Assembly: GCA_029721515.1 (NCBI GenBank)
Contig: CM056559.1
Location: 2,233,001-2,297,000 of the forward strand
Source of the DNA: Synanceia verrucosa
Taxonomy: Eukaryota; Chordata; Actinopteri; Perciformes; Synanceiidae
Direction: 5' to 3'
DNA length: 64,000 nt
Position numbers and translations under genes: made by a program. This document shows positions 14,201 through 27,789 of this stretch, one piece after another. Each line of letters starts with the position of its first letter. Position 1 is the first letter of the stretch. Under the pieces are notes generated by a model. It searched no databases. It had not been told where the DNA came from and saw only the letters and a list, made by a program, of their open reading frames with translations.

Positions 14201-17200
14201 TTTATTTTAAAAAGAAGTGGTAAAAAAAAAGCCTTTTTCATTGGACGTCAAAAATTTTTTAAAAAAATGGTCATACTATAGCATGTCGAAAAAGTCAAAA
14301 AATGTCACATGGTAAAATGTCATAAAAAGTACTCAAATATCTTTTTAACATATTTTGAATGAATTCGTGGTAATTTATTTTGAAAAAGATGTTGAAAAAA
14401 TCCATTTCATACAATGTCTAAAATTCCAAAAAATGGTCATACTATAGCATGTCGAAAAAGTCAAAAAATGTCATGTTGTAAAAAGTGATAAAAAGTACTC
14501 AAAATGACTTTTTAATGTATGTTGAATGAATAAATGGTAATTTATTTTGAACAGAAGTGGTGAAAAAGCAATTTCATTGGGTGTCAAAAATTTCAAAAAA
14601 TTGTCACACTATAGCATGTGGAAAAAGTCAAAAAATGTCATTTTGTAAAAAGTTATAAAAACTACTCAAAATGACTTTTTAATGTATGTTGAATGAATAC
14701 ATGGTAATTTATTTTGTAAAAAAATGGTGACATATCCATTTCGGAGGATGTCTAAAATTTCAAAAAGTGGTCATATTATAGCATGTCGAAAAAGTAAAAA
14801 AATGTCACATTGTAAAATGTCATAAAAAGTGCTCAAAATGTCTTTTTAATGTATGTTGAATGAACAGAGGTTGTGAAAAAGCAATTTCATCGGGGTGTCA
14901 AAAATTGAAAAAATGGTCATACTATAGCATGTCGAAAAAGTCAAAAAAATGTCATGTTGTAAAAAGTGATAAAAAAGTACTCAAAATTACTTTTTAATGT
15001 ATGTTGAATGAATACACGGTAATTTATTTTAAAAAGAAGTGGTAAAAAAAAGGCGTTTTCATTGGACGTCAAAAATTTAAAAAAAAAATGGTCATACTAT
15101 AGCATGTCGAAAAAGTCAAAAAATGTCACATGGTAAAATGTCATAAAAAGTGCTCAAAATATCTTTTTAACGTATTTTGAATTCGTGGTAATTTATTTTG
15201 AAAAAGATGTTGAAAAATCCATTTCATATGTCTAAAATTTCCAAAAATGGTCATACTATAGCATGTTGAAAAAGTAAAAAATTGTCCCGTTGTAAAATGT
15301 CATAAAAAGTGTTCAAAATGTCTTTTTAATGTATGTTGAATGAATAAATGGTAATTTTTTTTAAAAGAAGTGATGAAAAAGCCATTTCATTGGGTGTCAA
15401 AAAATTCACAAAATTGTCATACTATAGCATGTGGAAAAAGTCAAAAAATGTCATTTTGTAAAAAGTTATAAAAAGTACTCAAAATGACTTTTTAATGTAT
15501 GTTGAATGAATAAATGGTAATAGATTTTGAACAGAGGTTGTGAAAAAGCAATTTCATCGGGGTGTCAAAAATTGAAAAAATGGTCATACTATAGCATGTC
15601 GAAAAAGTCAAAAAATGTCATGTTGTAAAAAGTGATAAAAAGTACTCAAAATGACTTTTTAATGTATGTTGAATGAATACACGGTAATTTATTTTAAAAA
15701 GAAGTGGTAAAAAAAGGCTTTTTCATTGGACGTCAAAATTTTTTTAAAAAAATGGTCATACTATAGCATGTCGAAAAAGTCAAAAAATGTCACATGGTAA
15801 AGTGTCATAAAAAGTTCTCAAAATATCTTTTTAACGTATTTTGAATTTGTGGTAATTTATTTTGAAAAAGATGTTGAAAAATCCATTTCATATGATGTCT
15901 AAAATTTCCAAAAATGGTCATACTATAGCATGTCGAAAAAGTAAAAAATTGTCACGTTGTAAAATGTCATAAAAAGTGTTCAAAATGTCTTTTTAATGTA
16001 TGTTGAATGAATAAACGGTAATTTTTTTTTGAAAAGAAGTGGTGAAAAAGCCATTTCATTGGGTGTCAAAAATTTCAAAAAATTGTCATAGTATAGCATG
16101 TGGAAAAAGTCAAAAAATGTCATTTTGTAAAAAGTTATAAAAAGTACTCAAAGTGACTTTTTAATGTATGTTGAATGAATAAATGGTAATATATTTTGAA
16201 CAGAAGTTGTGAAAAAGCAATTTCATCGGGGTGTCAAAAATTGAAAAAATGGTCATACTATAGCATGTGGAAAAAGTCAAAAAATGTCATGTTGTAAAAA
16301 GTGATAAAAAGTACTCAAAATGACTTTTTAATGTATGTTGAATGAATAAATGGTAATATATTTTGAACAGAAGTTGTGAAAAAGCAATTTCATCGCGGTG
16401 TCAAAAATTGAAAAAATGGTCATACCATAGCATGTCGAAAAAGTCAAAAAATGTCATGTTGTAAAAAGTGATAAAAAGTACTCAAAATGACTTTTTAATG
16501 TATGTTGAATGAATACACGGTAATTTATTTTAAAAAGAAGTGGTAAAAAAAGGCTTTTTCATTGGACGTCAAAAATTTTTTAAAAAAATGGTCATACTAT
16601 AGCATGTCGAAAAAGTCAAAAAATGTCACATGATAAAGTGTCATAAAAAGCACTCAAAATATCTTTTTAACGTATTTTGAAATCGTGGTAATTTATTTTG
16701 AAAAAGATGTTGAAAAATCCATTTCATATGATGTCTAAAATTTCCAAAAATGGTCATACTATAGCATGTCGAAAAAGTAAAAAATTGTCACGTTGTAAAA
16801 TGTCATAAAAAGTGTTCAAAAATGTCTTTTTAATGTATGTTGAATGAATAAACGGTAATTTTTTTTGAAAAGAAGTGGTGAAAAAGCCATTTCATTGGGT
16901 GTCAAAAATTTCAAAAAATTGTCATAGTATAGCATGTAGAAAAAGTCAAAAAATGTCATGTTGTAAAAAGTGATAAAAAGTACTCAAAATGACTTTTTAA
17001 TGTATGTTGAATGAATACACGGTAATTTATTTTAAAAAGAAGCGGTAAAAAAAAGGCTTTTTCATTGGACGTCAAAAATTTTTAAAAAAAATGGTCATAC
17101 TATAGCATGTCGAAAAAGTCAAAAAATGTCACATGGTAAAATGTCATAAAAAGTACTCGAAATATTGTTTTAACGTATTTTGAATGAATTCGTGGTAATT

Positions 17201-20200
17201 TATTCTGAAAAAAATGTTGAAAAATCCATTTCATATGATGTCTAAAATTTCCAAAAATGGTAATACTATAGCATGTCGAAAAAATAAAAAATTGTCACGT
17301 TGTAAAATGTCATAAAAAGTGTTCAATATGTCTTTTTAATGTATGTTGAATGAATTCGTGGTAATTTATTTTGAAAAAGATGTTGAAAAAATCCATTTCA
17401 TACAATGTCTAAAATTCCAAAAAATGGTCATACTATAGCATGTCGAAAAAGTCAAAAAATGTCATGTTGTAAAAAGTGATAAAAAGTACTCAAAATGACT
17501 TTTTAATGTATGTTGAATGAATAAATGGTAATATATTTTGAACAGAAGTGGTGAAAAAGCAATTTCATTGGGTGTCAAAAACTTCAAAAAATTGTCATAC
17601 TATAGCATGTCGAAAAAGTAAAAAAAATGTCATGTTGTAAAATGTAATAAAAAGTCCTTAAAATGTCTTTTTTAACATATGTTGAATGAATTCATGGTAA
17701 TTTATCTTGTAAAAAAAATGGTAACATATCCATTTCAGAGGATGTCTAAAATTTCAAAAAGTGGTCATATTGTAGCATGTCGAAAAAGTAAAAAAATGTC
17801 ACATTGTAAAATGTCATGAAAAGTGCTCAAAATGTCTTTTTAATGTATGTTGAATGAATAAATGGTAATATATTTTGAACAGAGGTTGTGAAAAAGCAAT
17901 TTCATCAGGGTGTCAAAAATTGAAAAAAATGGTCATACTATAGCATGTCGAAAAAGTAAAAAAATGTCATGTTGTAAAAAGTGATAAAAAGTACTCAAAA
18001 TTACTTTTTAATGTATGTTGAATGAATAAATGGTAATATATTTTGAACAGAGGTTGTGAAAAAGCAATTTCATCGGGGTGTCAAAAATTTAAAAAATGGT
18101 CATACTATAGCATGTCGAAAAAGTCAAAAAATGTCATGTTGTAAAAAGTGATAAAAAGTACTCAAAATGACTTTTTAATGTATGTTGAATGAATAAATGG
18201 TAATATATTTTGAACAGAAGTTGTGAAAAAGCAATTTCATCGGGGTGTCAAAAATTGAAAAAATGGTCATACCATAGCATGTCGAAAAAGTCAAAAAATG
18301 TCATGTTGTAAAAAGTACTCAAAATGACTTTTAATATATGTTGAATGAATACACAGTAATTTATTTTAAAAAGAAGTGGTAAAAAAAGGCTTTTTCATTG
18401 GACGTCAAAATTTTTTTAAAAAAATGGTCATACTATAGCATGTCGAAAAAGTCAAAAAATGTCACATGGTAAAGTGTCATAAAAAGCACTCAAAATATCT
18501 TTTTAACGTATTTTGAATTCGTGGTAATTTATTTTGAAAAAGATGTTGAAAAATCCATTTCATATGATGTCTAAAATTTCCAAAAATGGTCATACTATAG
18601 CATGTCGAAAAAGTAAAAAATTGTCACGTTGTAAAATGTCATAAAAAGTGTTCAAAATGTCTTTTTAATGTATGTTGAATGAATAAACGGTAATTTTTTT
18701 TGAAAAGAAGTGGTGAAAAAGCCATTTCATTGGGTGTCAAAAATTTAAAAAAATTGTCATACTATAGCATGTGGAAAAAGTCAAAAAATGTCATTTTGTA
18801 AAAAGTTATAAAAACTACTCAAAATGACTTTTTAATGTATGTTGAATGAATAAATGGTAATATATTTTGAACAGAGGTTGTGAAAAAGCAATTTCATCGG
18901 GGTGTCAAAAATTGAAAAAATGGTCATACTATAGCATGTCGAAAAAGTCAAAAAATGTCATATTGTAAAATGTCATGAAAAGTGCTCAAAATGTCTTTTT
19001 AATGTATGTTGAATGAATAAATGGTAATATATTTTGAACAGAGGTTGTGAAAAAGCAATTTCATCAGGGTGTCAAAAATTGAAAAAAATGGTCATACTAT
19101 AGCATGTGGAAAAAGTCAAAAAATGTCATGTTGTAAAAAGTGATAAAAAGTACTCAAAATTACTTTTTAATGTATGTTGAATGAATAAATGGTAATATAT
19201 TTTGAACAGAGGTTGTGAAAAAGCAATTTCATCGGGGTGTCAAAAATTTAAAAAATGGTCATACTATAGCATGTCGAAAAAGTCAAAAAATGTCATGTTG
19301 TAAAAAGTGATAAAAAGTACTCAAAATGACTTTTTAATGTATGTTGAATGAATAAATGGTAATATATTTTGAACAGAAGTTGTGAAAAAGCAATTTCATC
19401 GGGGTGTCAAAAATTGAAAAAATGGTCATACCATAGCATGTCGAAAAAGTCAAAAAATGTCATGTTGTAAAAAGTACTCAAAATGACTTTTTCATGTATA
19501 TTGAATGAATACACGGTAATTTATTTTAAAAAGAAGTGGTAAAAAAAGGCTTTTTCATTGGACGTCAAAAATTTTTTTAAAAAATGGTCATACTATAGCA
19601 TGTCGAAAAAGTCAAAAAATGTCACATGGTAAAATGTCATAAAAAGTACTCAAAATATCTTTTTAACGTATTTTGAATTTGTGGTAATTTATTTTGAAAA
19701 AGATGTTGAAAAATCCATTTCATATGATGTCTAAAATTTCCAAAAATGGTCATACTATAGCATGTCGAAAAAGTAAAAAATTGTCACGTTGTAAAATGTC
19801 ATAAAAAGTGTTCAAAATGTCTTTTTAATGTATGTTGGATGAATAAACGGTAATTTTTTTTAAAAGAAGTGGTGAAAAAGCCATTTCATTGGGTGTCAAA
19901 AAATTCACAAAATGGTCATACTATAGCATGTGGAAAAAGTCAAAAAATGTCATTTTGTAAAAAGTTATAAAAAGTACTCAAAATGACTTTTTAATGTATG
20001 TTGAATGAATAAATGGTAATAGATTTTGAACAGAGGTTGTGAAAAAGCAATTTCATCGGGGTGTCAAAAATTGAAAAAATGGTCATACCATAGCATGTCG
20101 AAAAAGTCAAAAAATGTCATGTTGTAAAAAGTGATAAAAAGTACTCAAAATGACTTTTTAATGTATGTTGAATGAATACACGGTAATTTATTTTAAAAAG

Positions 20201-23200
20201 AAGTGGTAAAAAAGGCTTTTTCATTGGACGTCAAAATTTTTTTAAAAAAATGGTCATACTGTAGCATGTCGAAAAAGTCAAAAAATGTCACATGTTGTAA
20301 AATGATAAAAAGTACTCAAAATTACTTTTTAATGTATGTTGAATGAATACATGGTAATTTATTTTGAAAAAGATGTTGAAAAATCCATTTCATATGATGT
20401 CTAAAATTTCCAAAAATGGTCATACTATAGCAATGTCGAAAAAGTAAAAAATTGTCACGTTGTAAAATGTCATAAAAAGTGTTCAAAATGTCTTTTTAAT
20501 GTATGTTGAATGAATAAATGGTAATTTTTTTTGAAAAGAAGTGGTGAAAAAGCCATTTCATTGGGTGTCAAAAATTTCAAAAAATTGTCATACTATAGCA
20601 TGTGGAAAAAGTCAAAAAATGTCAGTTTGTAAAAAGTTATAAAAAGTACTCAAAATGTCTTTTTAATGTATGTTGAATGAATAAATGGTAATTTTTTTTT
20701 AAAAGAAGTGGTGAAAAAGCCATTTCATTGGGTGTCAAAAATTTCAAAAAATTGTCATACTATAGCATGTGGAAAAAGTCAAAAAATGTCATGTTGTAAA
20801 AAGTGATAAAAAGTACTCAAAATGACTTTTTAATGTATGTTGAATGAATACATGGTAATTTATTTAGTATGATATTGTGAAAAATCCATGTCATAGGATG
20901 TCTAAAATTTCAAAAAATGGTCATACTATAGCATGTCGAAAAAGTCAAAAAATGTCATGTTGTAAAAAGCGATAAAAAGTACTCAGAATGACTTTTTAAT
21001 GTGTGTTGAGTGAATACATGGTAAATTATTTTTGAAAAGAAGTGGTGAAAAAGCCATTTCATTGGGTGTCAAAAATTTCAAAAAATGGTCATACTATAGC
21101 ATGTCGAAAAAGTCAAAAAAATGCCACGTCGTGAAATGTCATAAAAAGTGCTCAAATGTCTTTTAACGTATGTTGAATGAATTCATGGTAATTTATTTTG
21201 AAAAAAAAATGTTGAAAAAATCCATTTCATACAATGTCTAAAATTCCAAAAAATGGTCATACTATAGCATGTCGAAAAAGTAAAAAATTGTCACGTTGTA
21301 AAATGTCATAAAAAGTGTTCAAAATGTCTTTTTAATGTATGTTGAATGAATAAATGGTAATTTTTTTTTAAAAGAAGTGGTGAAAAAGCCATTTCATTGG
21401 GTGTCAAAAATTTCAAAAAATTGTCATACTATAGCATGTGGAAAAAGTCAAAAAATGTCAGTTTGTAAAAAGTTATAAAAAGTACTCAAAATGTCTTTTT
21501 AATGTATGTTGAATGAATAAATGGCAATTTTTTTTTAAAAGAAGTGGTGAAAAAGCCATTTCATTGGGTGTCAAAAATTTCAAAAAATTGTCATACTATA
21601 GCATGTGGAAAAAGTCAAAAAATGTCATGTTGTAAAAAGTGATAAAAAGTACTCAAAATGACTTTTTAATGTATGTTGAATGAATACATGGTAATTTATT
21701 TAGTATGATATTGTGAAAAATCCATGTCATAGGATGTCTAAAATTTCAAAAAATGGTCATACTATAGCATGTCGAAAAAGTCAAAAAATGTCATGTTGTA
21801 AAAAGCGATAAAAAGTTCTCAGAATGACTTTTTAATGTGTGTTGAGTGAATACATGGTAAATTATTTTTGAAAAGAAGTGGTGAAAAAGCCATTTCATTG
21901 GGTGTCAAAAATTTCAAAAAATGGTCATACTATAGCATGTCGAAAAAGTCAAAAAATGCCACGTCGTGAAATGTCATAAAAAGTGCTCAAATGTCTTTTA
22001 ACGTATGTTGAATGAATTCATGGTAATTTATTTTGAAAAAAAAATGTTGAAAAAATCCATTTCATACAATGTCTAAAATTCCAAAAAATGGTCATACTAT
22101 AGCATGTCGAAAAAGTAAAAAAATGTCATGTTGTAAAAAGTGATAAAAAGTACTCAAAATGACTTTTTAATGTATGTTGAATGAATCCACGGTAAACTAT
22201 TTTGAAAAGAAGTGGTGAAAAAGCCATTTCATTGGGTGTCAAAAATTTCAAAAAATTGTCACACTATAGCATGTGGAAAAAGTAAAAAAATGTCATATTG
22301 TAAAAAGTGATAAAAAGTACTCAAAATGACTTTTTAACATATGTTAAATGAATACATGGTAATTTATTTAGTAAGAAATTGTGAAAAATCCATGTCAAAG
22401 GATGTCTAAAATTTCAAAAAATGGTCATACTATAGCATGTGGAAAAAGTAAAAAAATGTCCCCTCGTAAAATGTCATAAAAAGTGTTCAAAATGTCTTGT
22501 TAACATATGTTGAATGAATTCATAGTAATTTATTTTGAAAAAGATGTTGAAAAATGCATTTCATACAATGTCTAAAATTTCAAAAAAATGGTCATACTAT
22601 AGCATGTCGAAAAAGTAAAAAAAAAATGTCATGTTGTCAAATGTAATAAAAAGTCCTCAAAATGTCTTTTTAACATATGTTGAATGGATATATGGTAAAT
22701 TATTTTGAAAAGAAGTTGTGAAAAAGAAATTTCATCGGGTGTCAAAAATTTAAAAAATGGTCATACTATAGCATGTCGAAAAAGTCAAAAAATGTCATGT
22801 TGTCAAATGTAATAAAAAGTCCTCAAAATGTCTTTTTAACATATGTTGAATGGATATATGGTAAATTATTTTGAAAAGAAGTTGTGAAAAAGAAATTTCA
22901 TCGGGTGTCAAAAATGTTGAAAAAGTCAAAAAATGTCACATCATAAAATGTCATAAAAAGTACTCAAAATATCTTTTTAATGTGTTGAATGACATGGTAA
23001 TTTATTTTGAAAAGAAGTGGTAAAAAAGGCTTTTTCACTGGATGTCAAAAAATTCAAAAAAATGGTCATACTATAGCATGTCGAAAAAGTCAAAAAATGT
23101 CACCTCGTAAAATGTCATAAAAAGTGTTCAAAATGTCTTTTTAACGTACGTTCAATGAATTCATGGTAATTTATTTTGAAAAAGATGTTGAAAAATCCAT
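8200..23200 (-). repeat. Satellite array 2, same family in reverse orientation, about 167-bp unit
   Basis: About 15 kb, roughly 90 units by division. Read on the plus strand a unit runs TGTTGAATGAATTCGTGG, TAATTTATTTTGAAAAAG, TGGTCATACTATAGCATGTCG, AAAAAGTCAAAAAATGTCA, then AAAAAGTACTCAAAATG. This is the reverse complement of array 1 motif by motif, so the two arrays are diverged relatives in inverted orientation. The central motif is mostly CATACTATAGCATG, one base away from the array 1 palindrome; some units have CATACCATAGCATG. Several unit subtypes recur (AAGCGGTAAAAAAAAGGC; GAACAGAGGTTGTG; TTTAGTATGATATTG), giving longer-period duplications. No coding frame. Confidence 0.97.
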
Positions 23201-23890
23201 TCAAGATGGATAAAATGCATCATATTGTTTATCTCAATTGATTCCAGTGGTAGAGTCTCTACTAGGAGTGCTGGTGGAAGGTGGTCTGCAGGTCTGGCTC
23301 CATGTGGTCCACCATGTTTATATTATAGTGTTCTCAGCTATACATCAGGAACTCTGGAGATGGGGACAGTCCTTGGGTTTACTTTTTTTTCATTCCCCTT
23401 GTCATGAATAAAGTGGAAGATGGACAGTCAACAGAAAACCAGAACTTGAAAAGGAGCTTTGTATTAATTAGATAAAAGGTTCCTGTCTGGTTCCTTAAAT
23501 GCCACAATGTAATTTGGTTCAGATTAAGCAAAATGTTATTTGCTGGTATTAAATTTTAGTTATTTTCATCATAAACAAGTCAAATACAAGGTGTCATGTG
23601 AAGCTTATTACACCTCCCCTTGTTGATTGAATTCATTTGTACATTTTCGTTATTTATAAACTAAAAATGCTGAAAAGTAGGGAACTCAGTGAGAAAGAGT
23701 TTCAGTTAAAGTGAAAGATACATTAGTTAAGTTCTGTATATTAAATACAAAAGACTGGTGTTCACAGGTTTATACGTTGATCATTTCATTTTAAGATATT
23801 TTTGCCCACTTAAGTGTGTCACACCCACAGTACAACAAAAGTTATGTTAACATGATTCATATAAAATACATATATAGATGATGTGTGGTA
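23201..23890. other. Single-copy intergenic DNA next to array 2
   Basis: The satellite ends abruptly after ATCCATTCAAGATGG. Beyond it the sequence has ordinary complexity. A 60-codon plus-strand frame at 23,225-23,407 has no recognisable domain and is not called as a gene. Confidence 0.5.
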
Positions 23891-23897
23891 AACTTAC

Positions 23898-24300
23898 AGC
23901 ATTTGTTTATCCCACCCACATGCATGCTACTGCAGCATCCCGACAAGAGCCGCATCCGACTTCAATCTGTCGACGTGAGTAATCAAACCGTCGCAACAAC
24001 AAAGTAATTCTGTGAATCGTGTACTCGATTGTATTCGGTTCAAAACTCTGAATTTCTGACGATGAAACTGCTAAACGAAGGAGAAGGTACTGCTAACCGC
24101 TGCTGCTAACAGCTAACCGCTGCTGCTAACAGCTGTAGTATGATCACAAGCACAAAACGCGTGTAAACAACAGTGGGTTTAGCGAAAGGTCTATAAAAGG
24201 AGAATAAATGTTCGTGCTTGAGCCCACGTTTATAAGTATAACAGGTAATTAGCAGCTGAAACCACAAATATCACAACAATAAGCTCAACAGTTCAAACAA
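23898..24300 (-). other. Possible leftward first exon (5' UTR plus short coding start)
   Basis: Read on the minus strand, from about 24,300 to 23,956 there is no ATG at all. The first ATG is at 23,955 and opens a frame starting MRLLSGCC. After 58 nt it meets a strong splice donor, GCT|GTAAGTTT (exon end 23,898). About 345 nt without ATG followed by a donor is what a real 5' leader looks like. Against it: the start context is weak (C at -3 and at +4), I recognise no protein, and no second exon is seen to the left, where the satellite begins. It could be a non-coding RNA or an orphan promoter. Confidence 0.3.
24083..24134 (+). repeat. Short direct repeat, about 22 bp, two copies
   Basis: CTGCTAACCGCTGCTGCTAA is followed by a second near-identical copy. 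It lies inside the possible 5' leader. Confidence 0.7.
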
Positions 24301-24360
24301 CAACAACTCCGGAAACCGGAAGTGACATTGTACGCCCACCATATGACGTCAGCACGTCAG
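24300..24360. promoter_or_regulatory. Promoter-like block with ETS and CRE motifs
   Basis: CCGGAAGT (ETS consensus, 24,316-24,323) follows a second CCGGAAAC just upstream, and the perfect palindromic CRE TGACGTCA lies at 24,344-24,351. CpG is denser over about 23,940-24,360 than in the flanks. ETS plus CRE is typical of housekeeping promoters. A TATA-like CTATAAAAGG at 24,191-24,200 faces the plus strand, so direction is not settled. Confidence 0.45.
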
Positions 24361-24894
24361 CCGCTCAAACTCAACGATACATTATTTTGTCATGTAATTA
24401 AATCATCTTATGGTATGTCATGTTGATGAATTTGCAAAATATTTTTTTGTTAGTGGACACGAAATAAAAAGTACAATATGAACTGTAGCTTCAGTACCTC
24501 AAATTGCTCTCAAATACAGTAAATGTAGTGATTGCAGTACCTTTCCACCAGGGTTAGGGTTAGTGGAATAATGTTTACTGTCACCCAGTGGTCAAAGTGT
24601 GAAACTGCACCACATGAGACAGACTTAAATATGCTATTGACTGTAACAAAAGGCACCTCTGCAACAGCTAAGCTTGTTATTAATTTACTCATCACAAACG
24701 TTTGCATCTGCATTGACCTGTGACTATAATTTGCATACATTATATACTGTATATACATACATTCAATGTTAAATATAAGAACTGTGTGCACAATAAAAGC
24801 TTCTGGGGAAGATTCAGACAAGAATGTCCTATGTGCGTATATGTAGAAAAGTGTTCTTGGAAAATATAAACACTGCAATATGATACCACACAAG
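24361..24894. other. Intergenic stretch between promoter-like block and yap1 3' end
   Basis: No gene recognised. A 127-codon minus-strand frame (24,510-24,893) is AT-rich, matches no family I know, and has no support beyond being open. GGGTTAGGGTTAG near 24,551 is only two telomere-like repeats. Confidence 0.4.
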
Positions 24895-27553
24895 GAAATA
24901 TTACCACAAAGTATATAGTTTATTTCAGGCCAATTTCAAAGTATCATATGAAGCAAGATATAATGTAACAGAATTTATTGTCTAAAACACATGCACATAT
25001 CTATCAAAAAAATGAACAGATCATTACTGAATATAAATTCATTTCATGTGCATTTAGAAAACTCTAAATACAAAATCCTTTAACTTGTGTGATTAGTTCT
25101 ACTGCTACAATGACAGTCAACAGCTAATATGCTCCAACAATTACACACTAAGTAAGCATAAAATCAGGTTTGTGTGGCAAAATGCGTCATTGCATCAAAA
25201 TGAAAACTCTGTAGCTGTGCAATACAAGCACTGTAGTGTACCACTCATTTTAGTTGCATTGTTCTCACCAACACTGTTTATCCATCTTAAATCCACCATC
25301 GACATATGATTTAATGATCAATAAATTCATAACTAAAAAGAGGTTTCTCACACAGAATAAAAAAAAAATGTTCATGATCTCTGATCTAAAAAACAATATT
25401 GTTCCATCAAGTTAATGCTACCAATTAAGTATTGGTTGTCAACAAAATCAGTGTGGCACCCTGCAAGGCCTCAACCAAGGGCATGCACAGCAGGCTGATC
25501 ATTCAGGTTACTGCAGTCATGCAAATATGTAGTCATGGTGTAAACATCAAATAATGTGATTATGAGAGATCTGTCAGTGTGTTGTCTCCACTGCAGCTGT
25601 AGCTGAAGTGTTTCTTACTCAGAGATAATGTAAACATGTGAGCGCTTCCAGAAGAATCACTTTGCTTCTCTGCTCTGAAACCTCATCCTTAAATCTCAGG
25701 GTTAGTCACTCAAAACAACCATCATGTCTATTTTTTTTTTTTTTTTTTTAAAAGAACCTCTCCACTACACCTATTCGGACATGTCCATTAACACTTTAGA
25801 CTACGTCGTTTTCTCATTAGCTTATACAGTGTGTTCATCATACAGAGGCTGATTTACAGATCATATCGGTTCTGGACTCTGTGAAAATGGAAGCAAAAAT
25901 TAAGTGTTAGCGTCATTAAAAGAACATCTTTGGAATCTGCCACAACAATTCCTGACTGAGATAACTGATTGTTTCAGAATTATTTCACGAAATATTCAAC
26001 AATCCGCATAACTCAGCAACGTCAGTCAAACCCTGGCCTTCTTATTCTACCCCTCGACATGACTCTTAAACCTGCTCAAACTTGTCCAAGCTATAAACCC
26101 CTCATTTCAACACACAGCACCTCACAGAGGGGTTCCCCTCCCTCCTCAGGAAGACTGTTTTCAACACTGTAACTCCTGTATACCTCACATTGTGACGAGT
26201 TTTAATTGATCAAAGCGCTGTAGTTTCTGCCTTTTTGGTTAATGTTAAGGAAATATAGTAAAAGCTGCATGTGACCAACAAATAAACAGAAACACTTATA
26301 TGTATATAGTCAATCAGACAAGAAGAGAATCAGCTAAAACGGTTTGAAAAAAAGAGAGAAAATAAAAAAAAGCCAAAACTGAATCATTGTGTGTGTCTTG
26401 GCTTGACTTCATCTTGGTGAAGTGGTGTGCTGTGATAACAATCAACCCTGTTAAAAAACGTATTAATTCATCGATGAAACAAATTCAAAACAAGAAGCAA
26501 AATGCCATTTGATCTAAGCTATCATATGTAGTTACCTAAAAATAAAAGGATACTAAAAACATAAAACAAAGAATGAATCATGAATTAGGCTTGGATAAGA
26601 CTGAGATACTTAGAAGCTAGGGTTTAAAAAACAACAAACAAATCCCTAAATCCCCTTAATGTGTTTATAAAACAAAAGTACAATTTTGATTATTGAACAT
26701 TAGATAGAGGAAAGTGTGGCTGATGTAAATGACTACAGCCAAATGCTTATTGCTGCATTACAGAAACTTAGTAATTGTTCGTGATGCTCGCGTGTCAAAA
26801 AATACAACTGAAGGCACTTGATCTATCAAAAGGTTTAACTTAGACTTGCTGGCACAGCCAAGCAGCAATGTAGTCGGTCCCCAGGCTACAACCCTCACAA
26901 GAAAGCCCAACCCCCCCCCAGCAAAGCCAACATGTCCAAACTGGGCCTCACATTACCTTTACTCCAAATCAGTATTGTTCTTTATGCTTCAAATACATCA
27001 TTTTTGGTTTCTCAGGCTCGTTGAAAACAAACAAAAACAGAATAAAAACACACAAGGCCAAATATAAAGCTACTTAAGCTAGATGCAATAGTCCCAAACA
27101 CAGTTAAGTAGTGCTGCTTCATGCTATATACTGCAAGAAAAAGAGGCACCAGAGACTCCAGGAGATGACAGATGACGGCAGTCCTTGCAGAAGAGTACAT
27201 GCACCCGCCCAGCTCAGCTTTGAGGGGAGACGAGGGGAAGGAACGACCCCTGCTCTGGGTAAAGATGCTCTAGATTCACTGAGAGATTTGTGAAAGATTT
27301 GGGGACCCTTGCGTAATTGTCTGTTCATGGGCCAGCCTTGAAGACACAGACAAAACAGAGATAACACACCAGTGAAAAGAAAAGAACAACACAGCCTCAA
27401 ATGAGGTTGGCCTTACACGCCGAGACAGAGACAGAAGTCCAGAGAGGCTTGCTGAAATGTCTTGTAAAAGCATCTATGACTCCTTCACAGATAAGAGCAG
27501 GCAGCAGTTCAGAGCGTGGGAGTGACGAGTGACGAGCGCCCTGCTCCGATCTT
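24895..27553 (-). other. Probable yap1 3' UTR
   Basis: This AT-rich stretch directly follows the yap1 stop codon. Read on the minus strand, AATAAA signals fall at 24,919-24,924 and 24,974-24,979, which would give a 3' UTR of about 2.6 kb; vertebrate YAP1 mRNAs have long 3' UTRs. It contains an oligo-T tract at about 25,730-25,751 and no coding exon. The exact cleavage site is inferred. Confidence 0.5.
24919..24924 (-). terminator. Candidate yap1 polyadenylation signal
   Basis: AATAAA on the minus strand, with a second copy 55 bp upstream in the transcript (24,974-24,979). Beyond them lies DNA with no further yap1 features. Confidence 0.4.
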
Positions 27554-27789
27554 CTATAACCACGTGAGGAAGCTCTCCTTGTCGATCTTGGTAGCTGCCA
27601 GCACCGTCTCCATGTCGTTGAGGATGTCAGAGCTCAGGGCCTCCTGGAGACTGGGCATCAGCTCTTCGCCCTCCACCGCCATGCTCTCGCTCTCTAGGGT
27701 GCCCAGGTCCACGTCTGTCCCCGGGATGGCGTCCAGGTAGTCAGGGAAACGACTGGGCTGTGATGCCATGGAGGGTGGAAGAGGGTCCC
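27554..27789 (-). CDS. yap1: yap1 exon 8: C-terminal transactivation region and PDZ ligand
   Basis: 236 nt with the stop codon at 27,554-27,556. Acceptor GCATTAG|GGGAC. Encodes RFPDYLDAIPGTDVDLGTL, EGEELMPSLQEALSSDIL and the end ATKIDKESFLTWL, a class I PDZ-binding motif. Confidence 0.97.

Noticed and set aside
1..23200. Regular repeats as a CRISPR array
   Set aside because: Units are about 165 bp with no distinct repeat and spacer alternation, and the genome is eukaryotic. It is a satellite.
8200..23200. CENP-B box in the satellite
   Set aside because: I looked for the core pattern TTCG....CGGG in the consensus unit and did not find it.
24551..24563. Telomeric repeat (GGGTTAGGGTTAG)
   Set aside because: Only two repeats; expected by chance or from decayed sequence.
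24510..24893. 127-codon minus-strand frame
   Set aside because: AT-rich, no domain, no paralogue recognised, placed in intergenic DNA.
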